Assembly: GCA_900545825.1 (NCBI GenBank)
Contig: URAS01000010.1
Location: 1-64,000 of the forward strand
Reading direction: 5' to 3'
Length of the DNA stretch: 64,000 nucleotides
Source: an uncultured Actinomyces sp.
GTDB taxonomy: Bacteria; Actinomycetota; Actinomycetes; Actinomycetales; Actinomycetaceae
Position 1 is the first letter of the stretch. Every line of letters starts with the position of its first letter. Under the pieces are notes generated by a model that ran no database searches, was not told where the DNA came from, and saw only the letters and a list, made by a program, of their open reading frames with translations. Below are positions 53,346 through 61,824 of the stretch, in pieces. The position numbers were made by a program, and so were the translations under genes.

Positions 53346-54242
53346 ATGCAACTCGCTCACCGCGCCGCCCGCGTCAAAGTGCCCGCCACCTCGGCGAACC
53401 TGGGGCCTGGCTACGACTCGATGGGTCTCGCCCTCGCCGTCTACGACGAGGTGAGCGTCACCGCCATCGACGGCCCCACGACGGTGTCCGTCGAGGGTGC
53501 CGGCGCCGGCCAGGTGCCGACCGACGACTCGCACCTGGTCGTCCAGGCGCTGCGCCTGGGCCTCGACGCAGCCGGCTGCCCGCTGAAGGGCGTCGACATG
53601 CACTGCCATAACCGGATCCCCCACTCGCGGGGGATGGGGTCGTCGGCGTCGGCGATCGTCGCTGGCCTCGCGCTGGCGCAGGCGCTGGCGGGGCCGGAGC
53701 AGCTGAGCGACGCCGACATCCTCACGTTGGGCACGCGCATGGAGGGGCACCCGGACAACGTCGCGCCCGCCGTCTACGGCGGCATCACCGTCGCGTGGTC
53801 CGAGGACGGCGAGGCCCGCTGTCTCAGGCTGGATCCGCCCGCCGACCTCGTCCTCACGGTGTTTGTTCCGTCGGTGCGTCTCGGTACCGCCCAGGCGCGC
53901 GCCCTGTTGCCCGAGAAGGTTCCCCACGCCGACGCGGCGTTCAACGCGTCGCGCGCGGCCCTGCTCGCGGCGTCGCTGGCGACGGGCCGCGGCGACCTGT
54001 TTGCCGCCACCGAAGACCGTCTCCACCAGGCCTATCGCGCCCCCGCGATGACGGGGTCGTACCAGCTCGTGCAGGCGCTGCGTCAGCGCAAAGTCCCCGC
54101 GGTGATCTCTGGGGCTGGGCCGACCGTCCTCGCATTCGGCGAGGTCGACGACGCCGGTCGCCAGATCGGGGCGCAGGCTGGCTTCGAGGTCATGGTTCTG
54201 CCGTGCCCAGAACGGGGCGTTGAGGCCGAAATCGCCGAGTGA
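53346..54242 (+). CDS. thrB: Homoserine kinase
   Basis: 298 residues from the ATG at 53346; the longer open frame upstream is a shadow of thrC. GHMP kinase: VKVPATSANLGPGYDSMGLAL at the N terminus, the phosphate-binding loop PHSRGMGSSASAIVAGLALA at about 92, and AVISGAGPTVLAF near the end. It phosphorylates homoserine for ThrC. Last gene of the hom-thrC-thrB operon; the rho promoter region follows. Confidence 0.95.
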   Translation: MQLAHRAARVKVPATSANLGPGYDSMGLALAVYDEVSVTAIDGPTTVSVEGAGAGQVPTDDSHLVVQALRLGLDAAGCPLKGVDMHCHNRIPHSRGMGSSASAIVAGLALAQALAGPEQLSDADILTLGTRMEGHPDNVAPAVYGGITVAWSEDGEARCLRLDPPADLVLTVFVPSVRLGTAQARALLPEKVPHADAAFNASRAALLAASLATGRGDLFAATEDRLHQAYRAPAMTGSYQLVQALRQRKVPAVISGAGPTVLAFGEVDDAGRQIGAQAGFEVMVLPCPERGVEAEIAE

Positions 54243-54346
54243 GTGGGGAAGTTCACGCGAGTTCAGTGGTCTTGAACCCGGCAGGTTGGTACGCTTAACG
54301 CAGACGACGGGTTGTTTTGCAAGACCTGGCGCACACCGATGAGTGT

Positions 54347-54401
54347 TTCCCCTGTCTCTTGGCGATGCTTCCCCTGTCTTCTTATGCCCGGGTTTTCCGG
54401 G
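54347..54401 (+). promoter_or_regulatory. Pyrimidine-rich leader of rho
   Basis: TTCCCCTGTCT occurs twice, at 54347-54357 and 54369-54379, 22 bases apart, in a C/T-rich stretch, followed by a small hairpin CCCGG/CCGGG (54387-54391 with 54397-54401). Repeated C-rich, G-poor RNA is what Rho binds, so this suits autogenous control of rho. Confidence 0.5.
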
Positions 54402-54454
54402 AATCTTTGTTCACGCGCGATTTTGCGCTGCGAAAGTACGTGAAGGAACACTTC

Positions 54455-56164
54455 GTGACATCTCACAATCCATCTGAGCTTGCGTCCATGCGGGTCGGCG
54501 AATTGAAGTCGCTGGCTGCGTCCTTGGGGATTAAGGGCGCGTCGCGCATGCGAAAGGGCGAGCTGACCGAGGCGATCGCCGCGTCATCGCAGGGTGCGCC
54601 TCAGACCAAGCCGGCCAAGCAGGCCGATCAGGCGCCCGAGCAGGCGCCCCGCAAGCCGCGGCGTGCCGCTTCGCGCCCCGCGCAGGCTCCCAGCGAGGAC
54701 GCGGCGAAGCGTCCGGACGACCAAGCGGACAGCCACCAGCCGGCGCTCGACATCAAGGCCGCCCTCGCCGCCGACAACGTCCAGGGGGTCGAGAAGGAAC
54801 CGCACCAGGCTGTGACGCTCGAGGACATCGAGCTGCCCGACGGTGAGGATCGCCCGAACCGCCGCGAGCGTAAGCGTTCTGGCCGTGACGATCAGAATTC
54901 CCGTCGCGGACGCCGGGGTCGCCGGGGTCGTGACCGCGGGGACCGTCAGGATCGTTCCGATCAGCGTGATAACGGCGATCGTGGCGACCGCGAGCAGGGC
55001 CGCGAGCGCGCCGATCAGCGCGACGACGAGATGCTCGTGCCGATCGGTGGTGTCCTCGATATCGAGTCGAACCACGCGTTTGTCCGCACGTCCGGGTTCC
55101 ACCCGGGACCGAACGACGTCTATGTCACGCTGGGGCAGGTGCGTCGGTGGGGGATGCGTCCGGGTGACGCGGTCGTCGGCTATGTGCGTCCGCAGACCGA
55201 GCAGCAGGCGAATCGTCGCCAGAAGTACAACGCCCTCGTCAAGGTCGAGTCGATTTCGGGCCTGACGGTCGACGAGGCGCGTGAGCGTCCGCAGTTTAAG
55301 GACCTGGTCCCGCTGTACCCGAACGAGCAGCTGCGTCTCGAGACGGGCCCGAAGCCGCTGGCGCCGCGCGTCATTGACATGCTGGCGCCGATCGGTAAGG
55401 GCCAGCGTGGCCTTATCGTGTCGCCGCCGAAGGCCGGCAAGACGATCATTCTCCAGCAGATCGCCCGGGCGATTCACCAGAACAACCCGGAGTGCAAGAT
55501 CCTCGTCGTCCTCGTGGACGAGCGTCCGGAAGAGGTCACGGACATGATCCGTACTGTCGACGGCGACATCATCGCGTCGACGTTTGACCGGCCGGCGTCG
55601 GATCACACGCGTGTTGCTGAGCTGGCGATCGAGCGGGCGAAGCGCCTGGTCGAGCTGGGCCACGACGTCGTCGTGCTGCTCGATTCGATCACGCGTCTGG
55701 GTCGCGCCTACAACCTGGCGGCGCCCGCCTCGGGCCGTATCCTCTCGGGTGGTGTCGACGCGTCGGCGCTGTACCCGCCGAAGCGGTTCTTCGGTGCGGC
55801 GCGCAACGTCGAGAACGGCGGCTCGCTGACGATCCTCGCGACCGCGCTGGTCGAGACGGGGTCGAAGATGGACGAGGTCATCTTCGAGGAGTTCAAGGGC
55901 ACCGGCAACATGGAGCTGCGCCTGTCGCGCCAGCTGGCCGACAAGCGGATCTTCCCGGCGGTCGACATGGATGCGTCGTCGACACGTCGCGAAGAACTGC
56001 TCATGACCAAGGAAGAGCTGGCGATCGTGTGGAAGCTGCGGCGCATGCTCGCGGCCCTCGAAACTCAGCAGGCCGCAGAGTTCGTCATCAGCAAGCTCAA
56101 GGACACCCAGTCGAACGCCGAGTTCCTCATGATGCTGTCCAAGATGGGCACGATGCGCGACTAG
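54455..56164 (+). CDS. rho: Transcription termination factor Rho
   Basis: 569 residues from the GTG at 54455, chosen for the GAAGGA site and the family start HNPSELASMRVGELKSLAASLGIKG. The N-terminal Rho_N helices are followed by an actinobacterial insert (about 50-190), first Ala/Pro-rich, then Arg/Asp/Gly-rich (RRGRRGRRGRDRGDRQDR). The CSD RNA-binding fold (GGVLDIESNHAFVRTSGFHPGPNDVYVTL) precedes the hexameric ATPase: PPKAGKTIILQ as Walker A, VLVDERPEEVTDM, LLDSITRLGRAYN, and GGVDASALYPPKRFFGAARN. It terminates untranslated transcripts. Confidence 0.96.
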   Translation: MTSHNPSELASMRVGELKSLAASLGIKGASRMRKGELTEAIAASSQGAPQTKPAKQADQAPEQAPRKPRRAASRPAQAPSEDAAKRPDDQADSHQPALDIKAALAADNVQGVEKEPHQAVTLEDIELPDGEDRPNRRERKRSGRDDQNSRRGRRGRRGRDRGDRQDRSDQRDNGDRGDREQGRERADQRDDEMLVPIGGVLDIESNHAFVRTSGFHPGPNDVYVTLGQVRRWGMRPGDAVVGYVRPQTEQQANRRQKYNALVKVESISGLTVDEARERPQFKDLVPLYPNEQLRLETGPKPLAPRVIDMLAPIGKGQRGLIVSPPKAGKTIILQQIARAIHQNNPECKILVVLVDERPEEVTDMIRTVDGDIIASTFDRPASDHTRVAELAIERAKRLVELGHDVVVLLDSITRLGRAYNLAAPASGRILSGGVDASALYPPKRFFGAARNVENGGSLTILATALVETGSKMDEVIFEEFKGTGNMELRLSRQLADKRIFPAVDMDASSTRREELLMTKEELAIVWKLRRMLAALETQQAAEFVISKLKDTQSNAEFLMMLSKMGTMRD

Positions 56165-56188
56165 TCGGTTTTTCTCGCACCTGACAAA

Positions 56189-56226
56189 GCGGCGGGGCAC
56201 TCACCTGGTGGTGGGTGCCCCGCCGC
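56189..56226. terminator. Bidirectional hairpin terminator between rho and glpD
   Basis: GCGGCGGGGCACTCACC (56189-56205) pairs with GGTGGGTGCCCCGCCGC (56210-56226) around TGGT, a 17-base stem with one T-G wobble. No T run follows on the plus strand; on the minus strand TTTG follows. It lies between two convergent genes and probably serves both. Confidence 0.75.
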
Positions 56227-56275
56227 TGCATGGGCTACCGGGAAAACGGCTGAGAACTGGGTGTTTCGGCTCCTC

Positions 56276-57997
56276 TTAGCGCATCGGGGTGATGTCGTCG
56301 GCCTCGAGGCGGCGGGCGCAGGCGTCGGGCTCGGACGGGATCGATTCGGCGGCCTCCTGCGCCTCGCAGCGCTGGGTGTAGATGTCGATCTCGTGGGCGA
56401 GGGCGTCCTCGTCCCAGCCGAGCAGGGGCGCCATGATCGCCGCGACGGCGTCGGCGGCGCCGAGGCCGCGGTCGGTGAATTCGTAGTTCGCGCGCGTCCG
56501 GTTCATCATGACGTCCTCGAGGTGGAGGGCGCCCTCGTGGGTGACGGCGAACGCGATTTCGGCGCCGATGTAGGGCTCGAGGCCGGGGATCGGCTGGGCC
56601 AGCTGGGGGTCGTCGGCGATGAGGTCGGCCAGCGCCTCGACGTGGGTGCCGTAGCGGTGAAGCAGCCGGTCGACCTGCTCGGCATCGACCTGGAGCTTCT
56701 TCGACAGGTAGGGGACCCGGTTTTTCAACGCGTGGAATCCCTCGGCGCCCGCCAGCGGCGTGACATCGGTGACGCACGGGTGGCGCTCGGCGTCGCCGCG
56801 ACCCAACGCGAAGTCAACGGCGTCGGCTGCCATCACGCGGTAGGTCGTCAGTTTGCCGCCGGCGATCGTGCTCATGCCCGGCGCGATCTCGGCGACCGTG
56901 TGTTCGCGCGACACTTTGGTCGACTGGGCGGACGAGCCGTCCTTCGCGACCGGCTTGAGGAGAGGCCGCAGGCCCGCGTAGACACCAATGATGTCCGACC
57001 TCGTCAGACGGTTCGCGAGGACGGCGTTCGCGTGGTCGAGGATGTAGTCGATGTCGGCGGCGTCGGCGACGGGGTGGCGCAGGTCTTCGGTGTATTCGGT
57101 GTCGGTCGTGCCGATCACCCAGTAGCGCTCCCACGGAATGATGAACAGCACCGACTTCTCGGTGCGGAGGAACAGGCCTGTCGTCCCGTCGATCCGGTCC
57201 TTCGGGACGACGATGTGGATACCCTTCGAGGCGAGGACCTTGAGGCCGCCCTCGACGCCGACGAGGTTTTGGACCTTCTCGGTCCACACGCCGGCCGCCG
57301 CGATGACGTGGCGGGCATAAATGTCGTGGATCTCGCCGGTCTCGAGGTCCTCGACGCGGGCGCCGATGACGCGTTCACCGTCCTTCAAGATCTCGGTGGC
57401 CTGCGCGCGCGACGCCGCCATGCCGCCGGCGGCGACGGCCGAGCGGACGAGCGTGACGACGAGGCGGGCGTCGTCGACGCGGGCATCATAGAAGCGGATT
57501 GCCCCGATGACCTGGTCGGCCTTGATGTCGGGGAAGACCTCGAGGGTCTTGCGCTTTGACAGGTGCTTCTGGATCGGCACCGAGCCGCGGTGAGCGAACT
57601 GGGCCATCGCGTCGTACATGCCGACGCCGATCGCCGAATACGACCGCTCGATCACCGGGGTCTTTAACGGCCACAAGAACGGCTGGGCCGACACGAGGTG
57701 GGGTGCCGTCGTCTCGAGCAAGAGGCCGCGTTCGCGCAAGGCCTCGGCAACGAGGACGAAGTCCAGCTGGTAGAGGTAGCGCAGGCCACCGTGGACCAGC
57801 TTCGACGAGCGCGAGGACGTGCCCGACGCCCAGTCTTGGGCCTCGATGATGCCGGTGGACAGGCCGCGCGAGGCCGCGTCGAAGGCGATGCCGGCGCCGG
57901 TGACGCCGCCGCCGATGACGAGGATGTCGAGCGGCGATTCGGCCATGGCGGCCAGGTCGCGGGTTCGCTGCTCGGCGTTGAGTGCGGGATAAGTCAT
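56276..57997 (-). CDS. glpD: Glycerol-3-phosphate dehydrogenase, FAD-dependent
   Basis: 573 residues with AGGAGG before the ATG. It oxidises glycerol-3-phosphate to dihydroxyacetone phosphate at the membrane. FAD site: DILVIGGGVTGAGIAFDAASRGL; substrate region SSRSSKLVHGGLRYLYQLDFVLVAEALRERG; later GVWTEKVQ, IHIVVPKDR, TEKSVLFIIPWERYWVIGTTDTEY and AGGKLTTYRVMA. A C-terminal helical domain completes the usual length. It lies downstream of the SorC-type regulator gene on the same strand with its own 110-base upstream region, which holds a motif shared with the divergent catabolic operon. Confidence 0.95.
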   Translation of the reverse strand: MTYPALNAEQRTRDLAAMAESPLDILVIGGGVTGAGIAFDAASRGLSTGIIEAQDWASGTSSRSSKLVHGGLRYLYQLDFVLVAEALRERGLLLETTAPHLVSAQPFLWPLKTPVIERSYSAIGVGMYDAMAQFAHRGSVPIQKHLSKRKTLEVFPDIKADQVIGAIRFYDARVDDARLVVTLVRSAVAAGGMAASRAQATEILKDGERVIGARVEDLETGEIHDIYARHVIAAAGVWTEKVQNLVGVEGGLKVLASKGIHIVVPKDRIDGTTGLFLRTEKSVLFIIPWERYWVIGTTDTEYTEDLRHPVADAADIDYILDHANAVLANRLTRSDIIGVYAGLRPLLKPVAKDGSSAQSTKVSREHTVAEIAPGMSTIAGGKLTTYRVMAADAVDFALGRGDAERHPCVTDVTPLAGAEGFHALKNRVPYLSKKLQVDAEQVDRLLHRYGTHVEALADLIADDPQLAQPIPGLEPYIGAEIAFAVTHEGALHLEDVMMNRTRANYEFTDRGLGAADAVAAIMAPLLGWDEDALAHEIDIYTQRCEAQEAAESIPSEPDACARRLEADDITPMR

Positions 57998-58090
57998 GAG
58001 TCAGTACCTCCTGTGGAACTGACCCCATCGTGCCGCGGCGCCATAAAAATATCTATGTGTTGGTTATGTTTTCAGAGGTAAGGCGAACCA

Positions 58091-58098
58091 ATGCACAT
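58091..58098 (-). promoter_or_regulatory. Candidate SorC-type operator upstream of glpD
   Basis: On the minus strand ATGTGCAT, within CATATGTGCATTGG, lies about 95 bases before glpD. The same octamer occurs before the lactonase operon at 59206-59213. A related ATGTGTTGG (plus strand, about 58054) lies nearer glpD. Confidence 0.35.
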
Positions 58099-58108
58099 AT
58101 GAACGACC

Positions 58109-59086
58109 CTAAGTTTCCGAAACCGCCTTGTCGTCCTCGAGGAGCGCCTGGGCCGTCGCCTTGTCGGTGACCAGCGTGTTGATGTAGCGCCCGGCGATCG
58201 CGGCGCGCAGGGCGGCGACCTTCTTCTCGCCCCAGGCCACCCCGATGACGCACGGCAGGTCCCGCAGGCGGGCCGGGTCGAGGGCGATCATCCGGTCGCA
58301 CAGCGACGTGTGGATGTGGTTGCCCTGGGCGTCGAAGTGGTGGCCGCAGATGTGGCCGACGGCGCCCTTCGCGCGGATCGCCTTGGCCATCTCGTCGTCG
58401 ATGTAGGGCTGGAGGATCGGCCCGCCGACCCCGGAATCGTCGACGGCGCCGACGCCGACGAGGGCGATGTCGGCGCGCGCGGCCAGCTGGAGGGCGGCGG
58501 CAACCTGCGGTTCATGGCGCATGGCGCGGGCCAGCGACGCCGACTCGAGCATGAGGGGGACCGGCATGTTCGCGTAGTCGGCGCCCACCCGGTCGGCCAG
58601 CATGCGGCACACGCGCGGCGAGTCCTCGACGACGAGGCCGTTGCCGACGGAGCCGATCATCTGGGCGATGCACGAGCCGGCCCAGTGGCGCGGCTCCATG
58701 CATTTGACCGCGGCTGCGATCGAGCGTCCGTTCGACAGGGCGATGATCGTCCCCGGCCGGCCGAGGGAGGCGAGGAGGTCGGCGGCCTCGCCCCCGATGA
58801 CGGTCGCGGGGTCGTCGCTGGGCTCGACCTCGCTGACGCGCGCGTGGAGCAGGCCGAAACGGTTGACGAGCTGGTCTTCCAAGTCGATGAGCCGCTGGAG
58901 GGGGTGCGAGATTGTGATCGTCACGATCCCGCGTTCGCGCGCCTCGGTGAGCAGGCGCGAAATCGTCGGGCGCGAATACCCGACCTCGCGGGCAATCGCT
59001 GCCTGGTTGAGACCGTCCTCGTAATAGAGCTGGGACACGCGCAGTAGGAGGTGAACGTGAGCGCGGTCCGGGTGGTGACCCTGCAT
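58109..59086 (-). CDS. SorC/DeoR-type sugar-binding transcriptional regulator
   Basis: 325 residues with an AGGGGGAG site before the ATG. The N-terminal helix-turn-helix (about 15-55) reads RVSQLYYEDGLNQAAIAREVGYSRPTISRLLTEARERGIV. The sugar-phosphate-binding domain (about 60-315) has the family segments GGEAADLLASL, TIIALSNGRSIAAAV and the ARADIALVGVGAV strand. SorC regulators respond to phosphorylated sugars from the pathway they control. It is divergent from the lactonase-decarboxylase-epimerase operon and upstream of glpD, so it probably controls one or both; the effector is unknown. Confidence 0.9.
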   Translation of the reverse strand: MQGHHPDRAHVHLLLRVSQLYYEDGLNQAAIAREVGYSRPTISRLLTEARERGIVTITISHPLQRLIDLEDQLVNRFGLLHARVSEVEPSDDPATVIGGEAADLLASLGRPGTIIALSNGRSIAAAVKCMEPRHWAGSCIAQMIGSVGNGLVVEDSPRVCRMLADRVGADYANMPVPLMLESASLARAMRHEPQVAAALQLAARADIALVGVGAVDDSGVGGPILQPYIDDEMAKAIRAKGAVGHICGHHFDAQGNHIHTSLCDRMIALDPARLRDLPCVIGVAWGEKKVAALRAAIAGRYINTLVTDKATAQALLEDDKAVSET

Positions 59087-59205
59087 GGCTCCCCCTTTGG
59101 AGTGAACGTCTGTGCGTCAGACTATCACGAGTGCTGGACTCTTGTTAAGGGCAAAACGCGCTGAAGTGCGCTACTGCTGCGATTCTGCGATCTGGGGATG
59201 AACAG

Positions 59206-59213
59206 ATGTGCAT
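59206..59213 (+). promoter_or_regulatory. Candidate SorC-type operator before the catabolic operon
   Basis: ATGTGCAT inside CAGATGTGCATGACA, in the 208-base region between the regulator and the divergent lactonase gene. The identical octamer occurs upstream of glpD. Confidence 0.35.
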
Positions 59214-59251
59214 GACACGGAGCTTGCGTAGGTGTACAACTAGGAATGTCC

Positions 59252-59272
59252 AATCGGGCAGGGAGCCCGATT
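59252..59272 (+). promoter_or_regulatory. Hairpin just before the lactonase ribosome site
   Basis: AATCGGGC (59252-59259) pairs perfectly with GCCCGATT (59265-59272) around AGGGA. Only six bases separate it from AAGGAGG (59278-59284). It could protect the mRNA 5' end or control translation. Confidence 0.5.
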
Positions 59273-59294
59273 CTTTCAAGGAGGAATGGCTGAT

Positions 59295-60284
59295 ATGGGC
59301 AAGGTTCGCACGATCAACGGTGACATCGACGCTTCGGAACTGGGTGTCGTCAACGCACACGATCACCTCATCCGCACGGGTGCGGGCGAGGTCTACATCG
59401 ACTCCGACCACCTGCTCGCCGACGTCGACAAGGCCGTCGAAGAGGCGACCTATTTCGCCGAGGCGTCGCTCAACTGGTCCGACAAGGGCGGCACGGTCGT
59501 CGACATGTGCCCCGCCAACTCCGGCCGCGACATGGACAAGCTCCGCGAGGTCGTCTCGCGCGTCCCCAACCTCAAGGTCATCGCGACGACCGGCTTCCAC
59601 CGCGAGAAGGTCTACCTCGAAACCCGCAGCCACTGGGTCTCGCGCTACACGGTTGACCAGATCACCGACCTGTTGATCGCCGACATCGAAGAGGGCATCG
59701 ACCGCCACGACTACTCGGGCCCGATCGTCGAGCGCACCGACGCCAAGGCCGGCTGCATCAAAGTCGCCACCTCGTACGGCATGATCACCGACTTCGAGCG
59801 CAAGTGCATGGAAGCCTGCGCGAACGCCTCGATCGAGACGGGCGCCCCGATCAACACCCACACGACGTTCGGCACCTGCGGCCTCGCCCAAGCCGAGACC
59901 CTCATCAGCTTCGGCGTCCCGGCCGACCAGATCGCCATCGGCCACATCCAGCGCAACGCCGACGTGTGGTACCTCAAGCAGATCCTCGAGACCGGCGCCT
60001 ACCTCGAGATCGACGGGACGAACCGCATCAAGTACCAGCCCGACTCGAACCGCATCATGGAGCTGCGCGAGCTCGGCGAAATGGGCTACGGCAAGCGGAT
60101 TCTGCTGGGCACCGACTCGGGCAAGTCGTCCTACCAGAAGGCCTATGGTGCGACGACCGGCGTCGACTACAACCCGCGCGTCGACGGCCCGCGTATGCTC
60201 GACGAGGGCTTCGACCGCTCCTACGTCGAGGACCTGCTCATCAACAACGCCGCCACCTTCTTCCAGCTGCGGAAGGAGAAGTAA
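59295..60284 (+). CDS. Phosphotriesterase-family (PTE-like) metallohydrolase, probable sugar-lactone(-phosphate) lactonase
   Basis: 329 residues from ATG 59295; ATG 59286 is only one base from the AAGGAGG site. The amidohydrolase barrel has the HxH metal pair in VVNAHDHLIRTG (His22, His24), the carboxylated bridging lysine in AGCIKVAT (about Lys156), the histidine strands INTHTTF and IAIGHIQRN, and the catalytic Asp in LLGTDSGK. PTE relatives of this group hydrolyse phosphorylated sugar lactones, for example the Mycoplasma enzyme acting on pentonolactone-5-phosphates. It heads an operon with Ula-like enzymes, where it would replace the UlaG lactonase (inference). UlaD follows after three bases. 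Confidence 0.85.
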   Translation: MGKVRTINGDIDASELGVVNAHDHLIRTGAGEVYIDSDHLLADVDKAVEEATYFAEASLNWSDKGGTVVDMCPANSGRDMDKLREVVSRVPNLKVIATTGFHREKVYLETRSHWVSRYTVDQITDLLIADIEEGIDRHDYSGPIVERTDAKAGCIKVATSYGMITDFERKCMEACANASIETGAPINTHTTFGTCGLAQAETLISFGVPADQIAIGHIQRNADVWYLKQILETGAYLEIDGTNRIKYQPDSNRIMELRELGEMGYGKRILLGTDSGKSSYQKAYGATTGVDYNPRVDGPRMLDEGFDRSYVEDLLINNAATFFQLRKEK

Positions 60285-60287
60285 GCG

Positions 60288-60941
60288 ATGCGTCCCAGGC
60301 TGCAAGTCGCCCTCGACACGCTGGACATGCCGGGCACGCTCGGCCCGCTGGCGCGCTGCGTCGACGACATCGACGTCATTGAGTGCGGCACGGTGCTGCT
60401 GCTGGCCGAGGGCCTGCGCGCCGTCCGCGAAATTCGGGCGCTGTACCCGGACAAGACGATCCTCGCCGACGTCCGCATCGCCGAGGCCGGCGCTAAGCTG
60501 TCGCGCCTGTGCTTCGAGGCCGGCGCCGACTGGGTCAGCGTCGTCGCGGGTGCGTCGATGACGACGGTCGAGCAGGTCGTCAAGGTCGCCGACGAGTTCG
60601 GCGGCGAAGTCCAGATCGAACTGGGCGAGACCTACGACGCCGAGCAGGCGCGCCAGTGGAAGAAGCTGGGCGCCAAGCACGTCATCGTCCACCGCTCGCG
60701 TGACGCCGAGGCCGCGGGCACGCTCGCCTGGCATCCCGAGGACGTCGCGCGGGTCCACGAACTCGCCGACATGGGCTTCACGGTCACCGTCACCGGCGGA
60801 ATCAAGCCGAACGAGCTGAGCACCTTCGCCGGCGCCCCCGTCGGGGTCGTCATTGCCGGTCGCGCGATTGTCGCGGCCGACGACCCGAAGGCCGCCGCCC
60901 GCGAGCTCCAGGCCGCGATCAGCGAGGTGTGGGGTGACTAA
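60288..60941 (+). CDS. ulaD: 3-keto-L-gulonate-6-phosphate decarboxylase (UlaD/SgbH-like)
   Basis: 217 residues, colinear with E. coli UlaD. LQVALDTLDM, DVIECGTVLLLAEGLRAVREIRALYP, LSRLCFEAGADWVSV, VQIELGETYDAEQARQWKKLG, HVIVHRSRDAEAAG, GFTVTVTGGIKPNEL and VVIAGRAIVAADDP all align. The residues separating KGPDC from hexulose-phosphate synthase are of the KGPDC type (Glu in QIELG, Arg in HRSRD, Thr in VTVTGG). The catalytic ADxKxAD motif is changed to ADVRIAE (Arg63, Glu66). The expected product is L-xylulose-5-phosphate. Overlaps the next gene by eight bases. Confidence 0.87.
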   Translation: MRPRLQVALDTLDMPGTLGPLARCVDDIDVIECGTVLLLAEGLRAVREIRALYPDKTILADVRIAEAGAKLSRLCFEAGADWVSVVAGASMTTVEQVVKVADEFGGEVQIELGETYDAEQARQWKKLGAKHVIVHRSRDAEAAGTLAWHPEDVARVHELADMGFTVTVTGGIKPNELSTFAGAPVGVVIAGRAIVAADDPKAAARELQAAISEVWGD

Positions 60942-61824
60942 GCAGGCCCAGAACCCGGCGGGTGTCATCTCGCTGGGGATCTACGAGAAGGCCCTGCGGT
61001 GGAACGGCGACTGGCGAAGCTTCTTCGACCAGGCAAAAGAAGCTGGGTTTGACTTCGTCGACATCTCGGTCGACGAGACGCCCGAGCGGGCGGCGCGGCT
61101 CGACTGGAGTGTCGAGGAATGCCGCGCCGTCCGCCAGGCGGCCCAGGAGGCGGGCGTCCTCATCGGCGGGATCTGCCTGTCGCTTCACCGCAAGGTGATG
61201 CCGGGATCTGCCGATCCGGCGATCCGTGCCCAGGCCGCCGAGGTCTACCGCAAGGGCATCGACCTCGCCGCGAACCTCGGCGTCAGCGTCGTCCAGGTGG
61301 CGGGCTACTACGCCTACTACGAGGACGATGACCCTCTCGCTCGCGACCGCTACATTGCCGTGTTGCGTGACGCCCTCCCGTACGCCGCGATGCGGGGCGT
61401 CATCTTGGGGATCGAGAACGTTGACGGACACGACATCGCCTCGATTCCCGACGCGATGGCGATCCTTGACGAATGCCCGAGCGCCTGGCTGCAGGTCTAC
61501 CCGGACGTCGGCAACATCGCCGAGCACGGCGGCGACGCGACTGCCGAGCTGGCCGCGGGCGAGAACCACATGGTGGCCATCCATGTCAAGGACGTGCTGC
61601 CGGGGCAGCCGCGGAGGATCCCGCTGGGCGAGGGGTGCGCCGACTTTGCCGGCGCGTTCGCCGAGCTTGCCCGCCAACGTTGGAGCGGGCGCATGATGAT
61701 TGAAATGTGGAACGACGAGGCGCCAGAATCGGCCCAGATTTGCGCCGCAGCGCGCCGCACGGTTGAGACGTGGCTTGGCAACGCCGGCTTCGCCGTTACC
61801 GGGTCCAAGGAAGGAACCAGGTAA
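60934..61824 (+). CDS. ulaE: L-xylulose/L-ribulose-5-phosphate 3-epimerase (UlaE-like)
   Basis: 296 residues from the GTG at 60934, inside the end of ulaD. The xylose-isomerase-like barrel shows ISLGIYEKALRWNGDW, GFDFVDISVDETPERAARLDWS, GGICLSLHRKVMPGSADP, VVQVAGYYAYYED, ILGIENVDGHD, YPDVGNIAEHGGD, AIHVKDVLPGQ and MMIEMWNDEAPE, which follow UlaE/SgbU closely, including the metal ligands Glu, Asp, His and Glu. It would turn L-xylulose-5-phosphate into L-ribulose-5-phosphate. The next start codon directly follows its stop. Confidence 0.9.
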   Translation: MTKQAQNPAGVISLGIYEKALRWNGDWRSFFDQAKEAGFDFVDISVDETPERAARLDWSVEECRAVRQAAQEAGVLIGGICLSLHRKVMPGSADPAIRAQAAEVYRKGIDLAANLGVSVVQVAGYYAYYEDDDPLARDRYIAVLRDALPYAAMRGVILGIENVDGHDIASIPDAMAILDECPSAWLQVYPDVGNIAEHGGDATAELAAGENHMVAIHVKDVLPGQPRRIPLGEGCADFAGAFAELARQRWSGRMMIEMWNDEAPESAQICAAARRTVETWLGNAGFAVTGSKEGTR

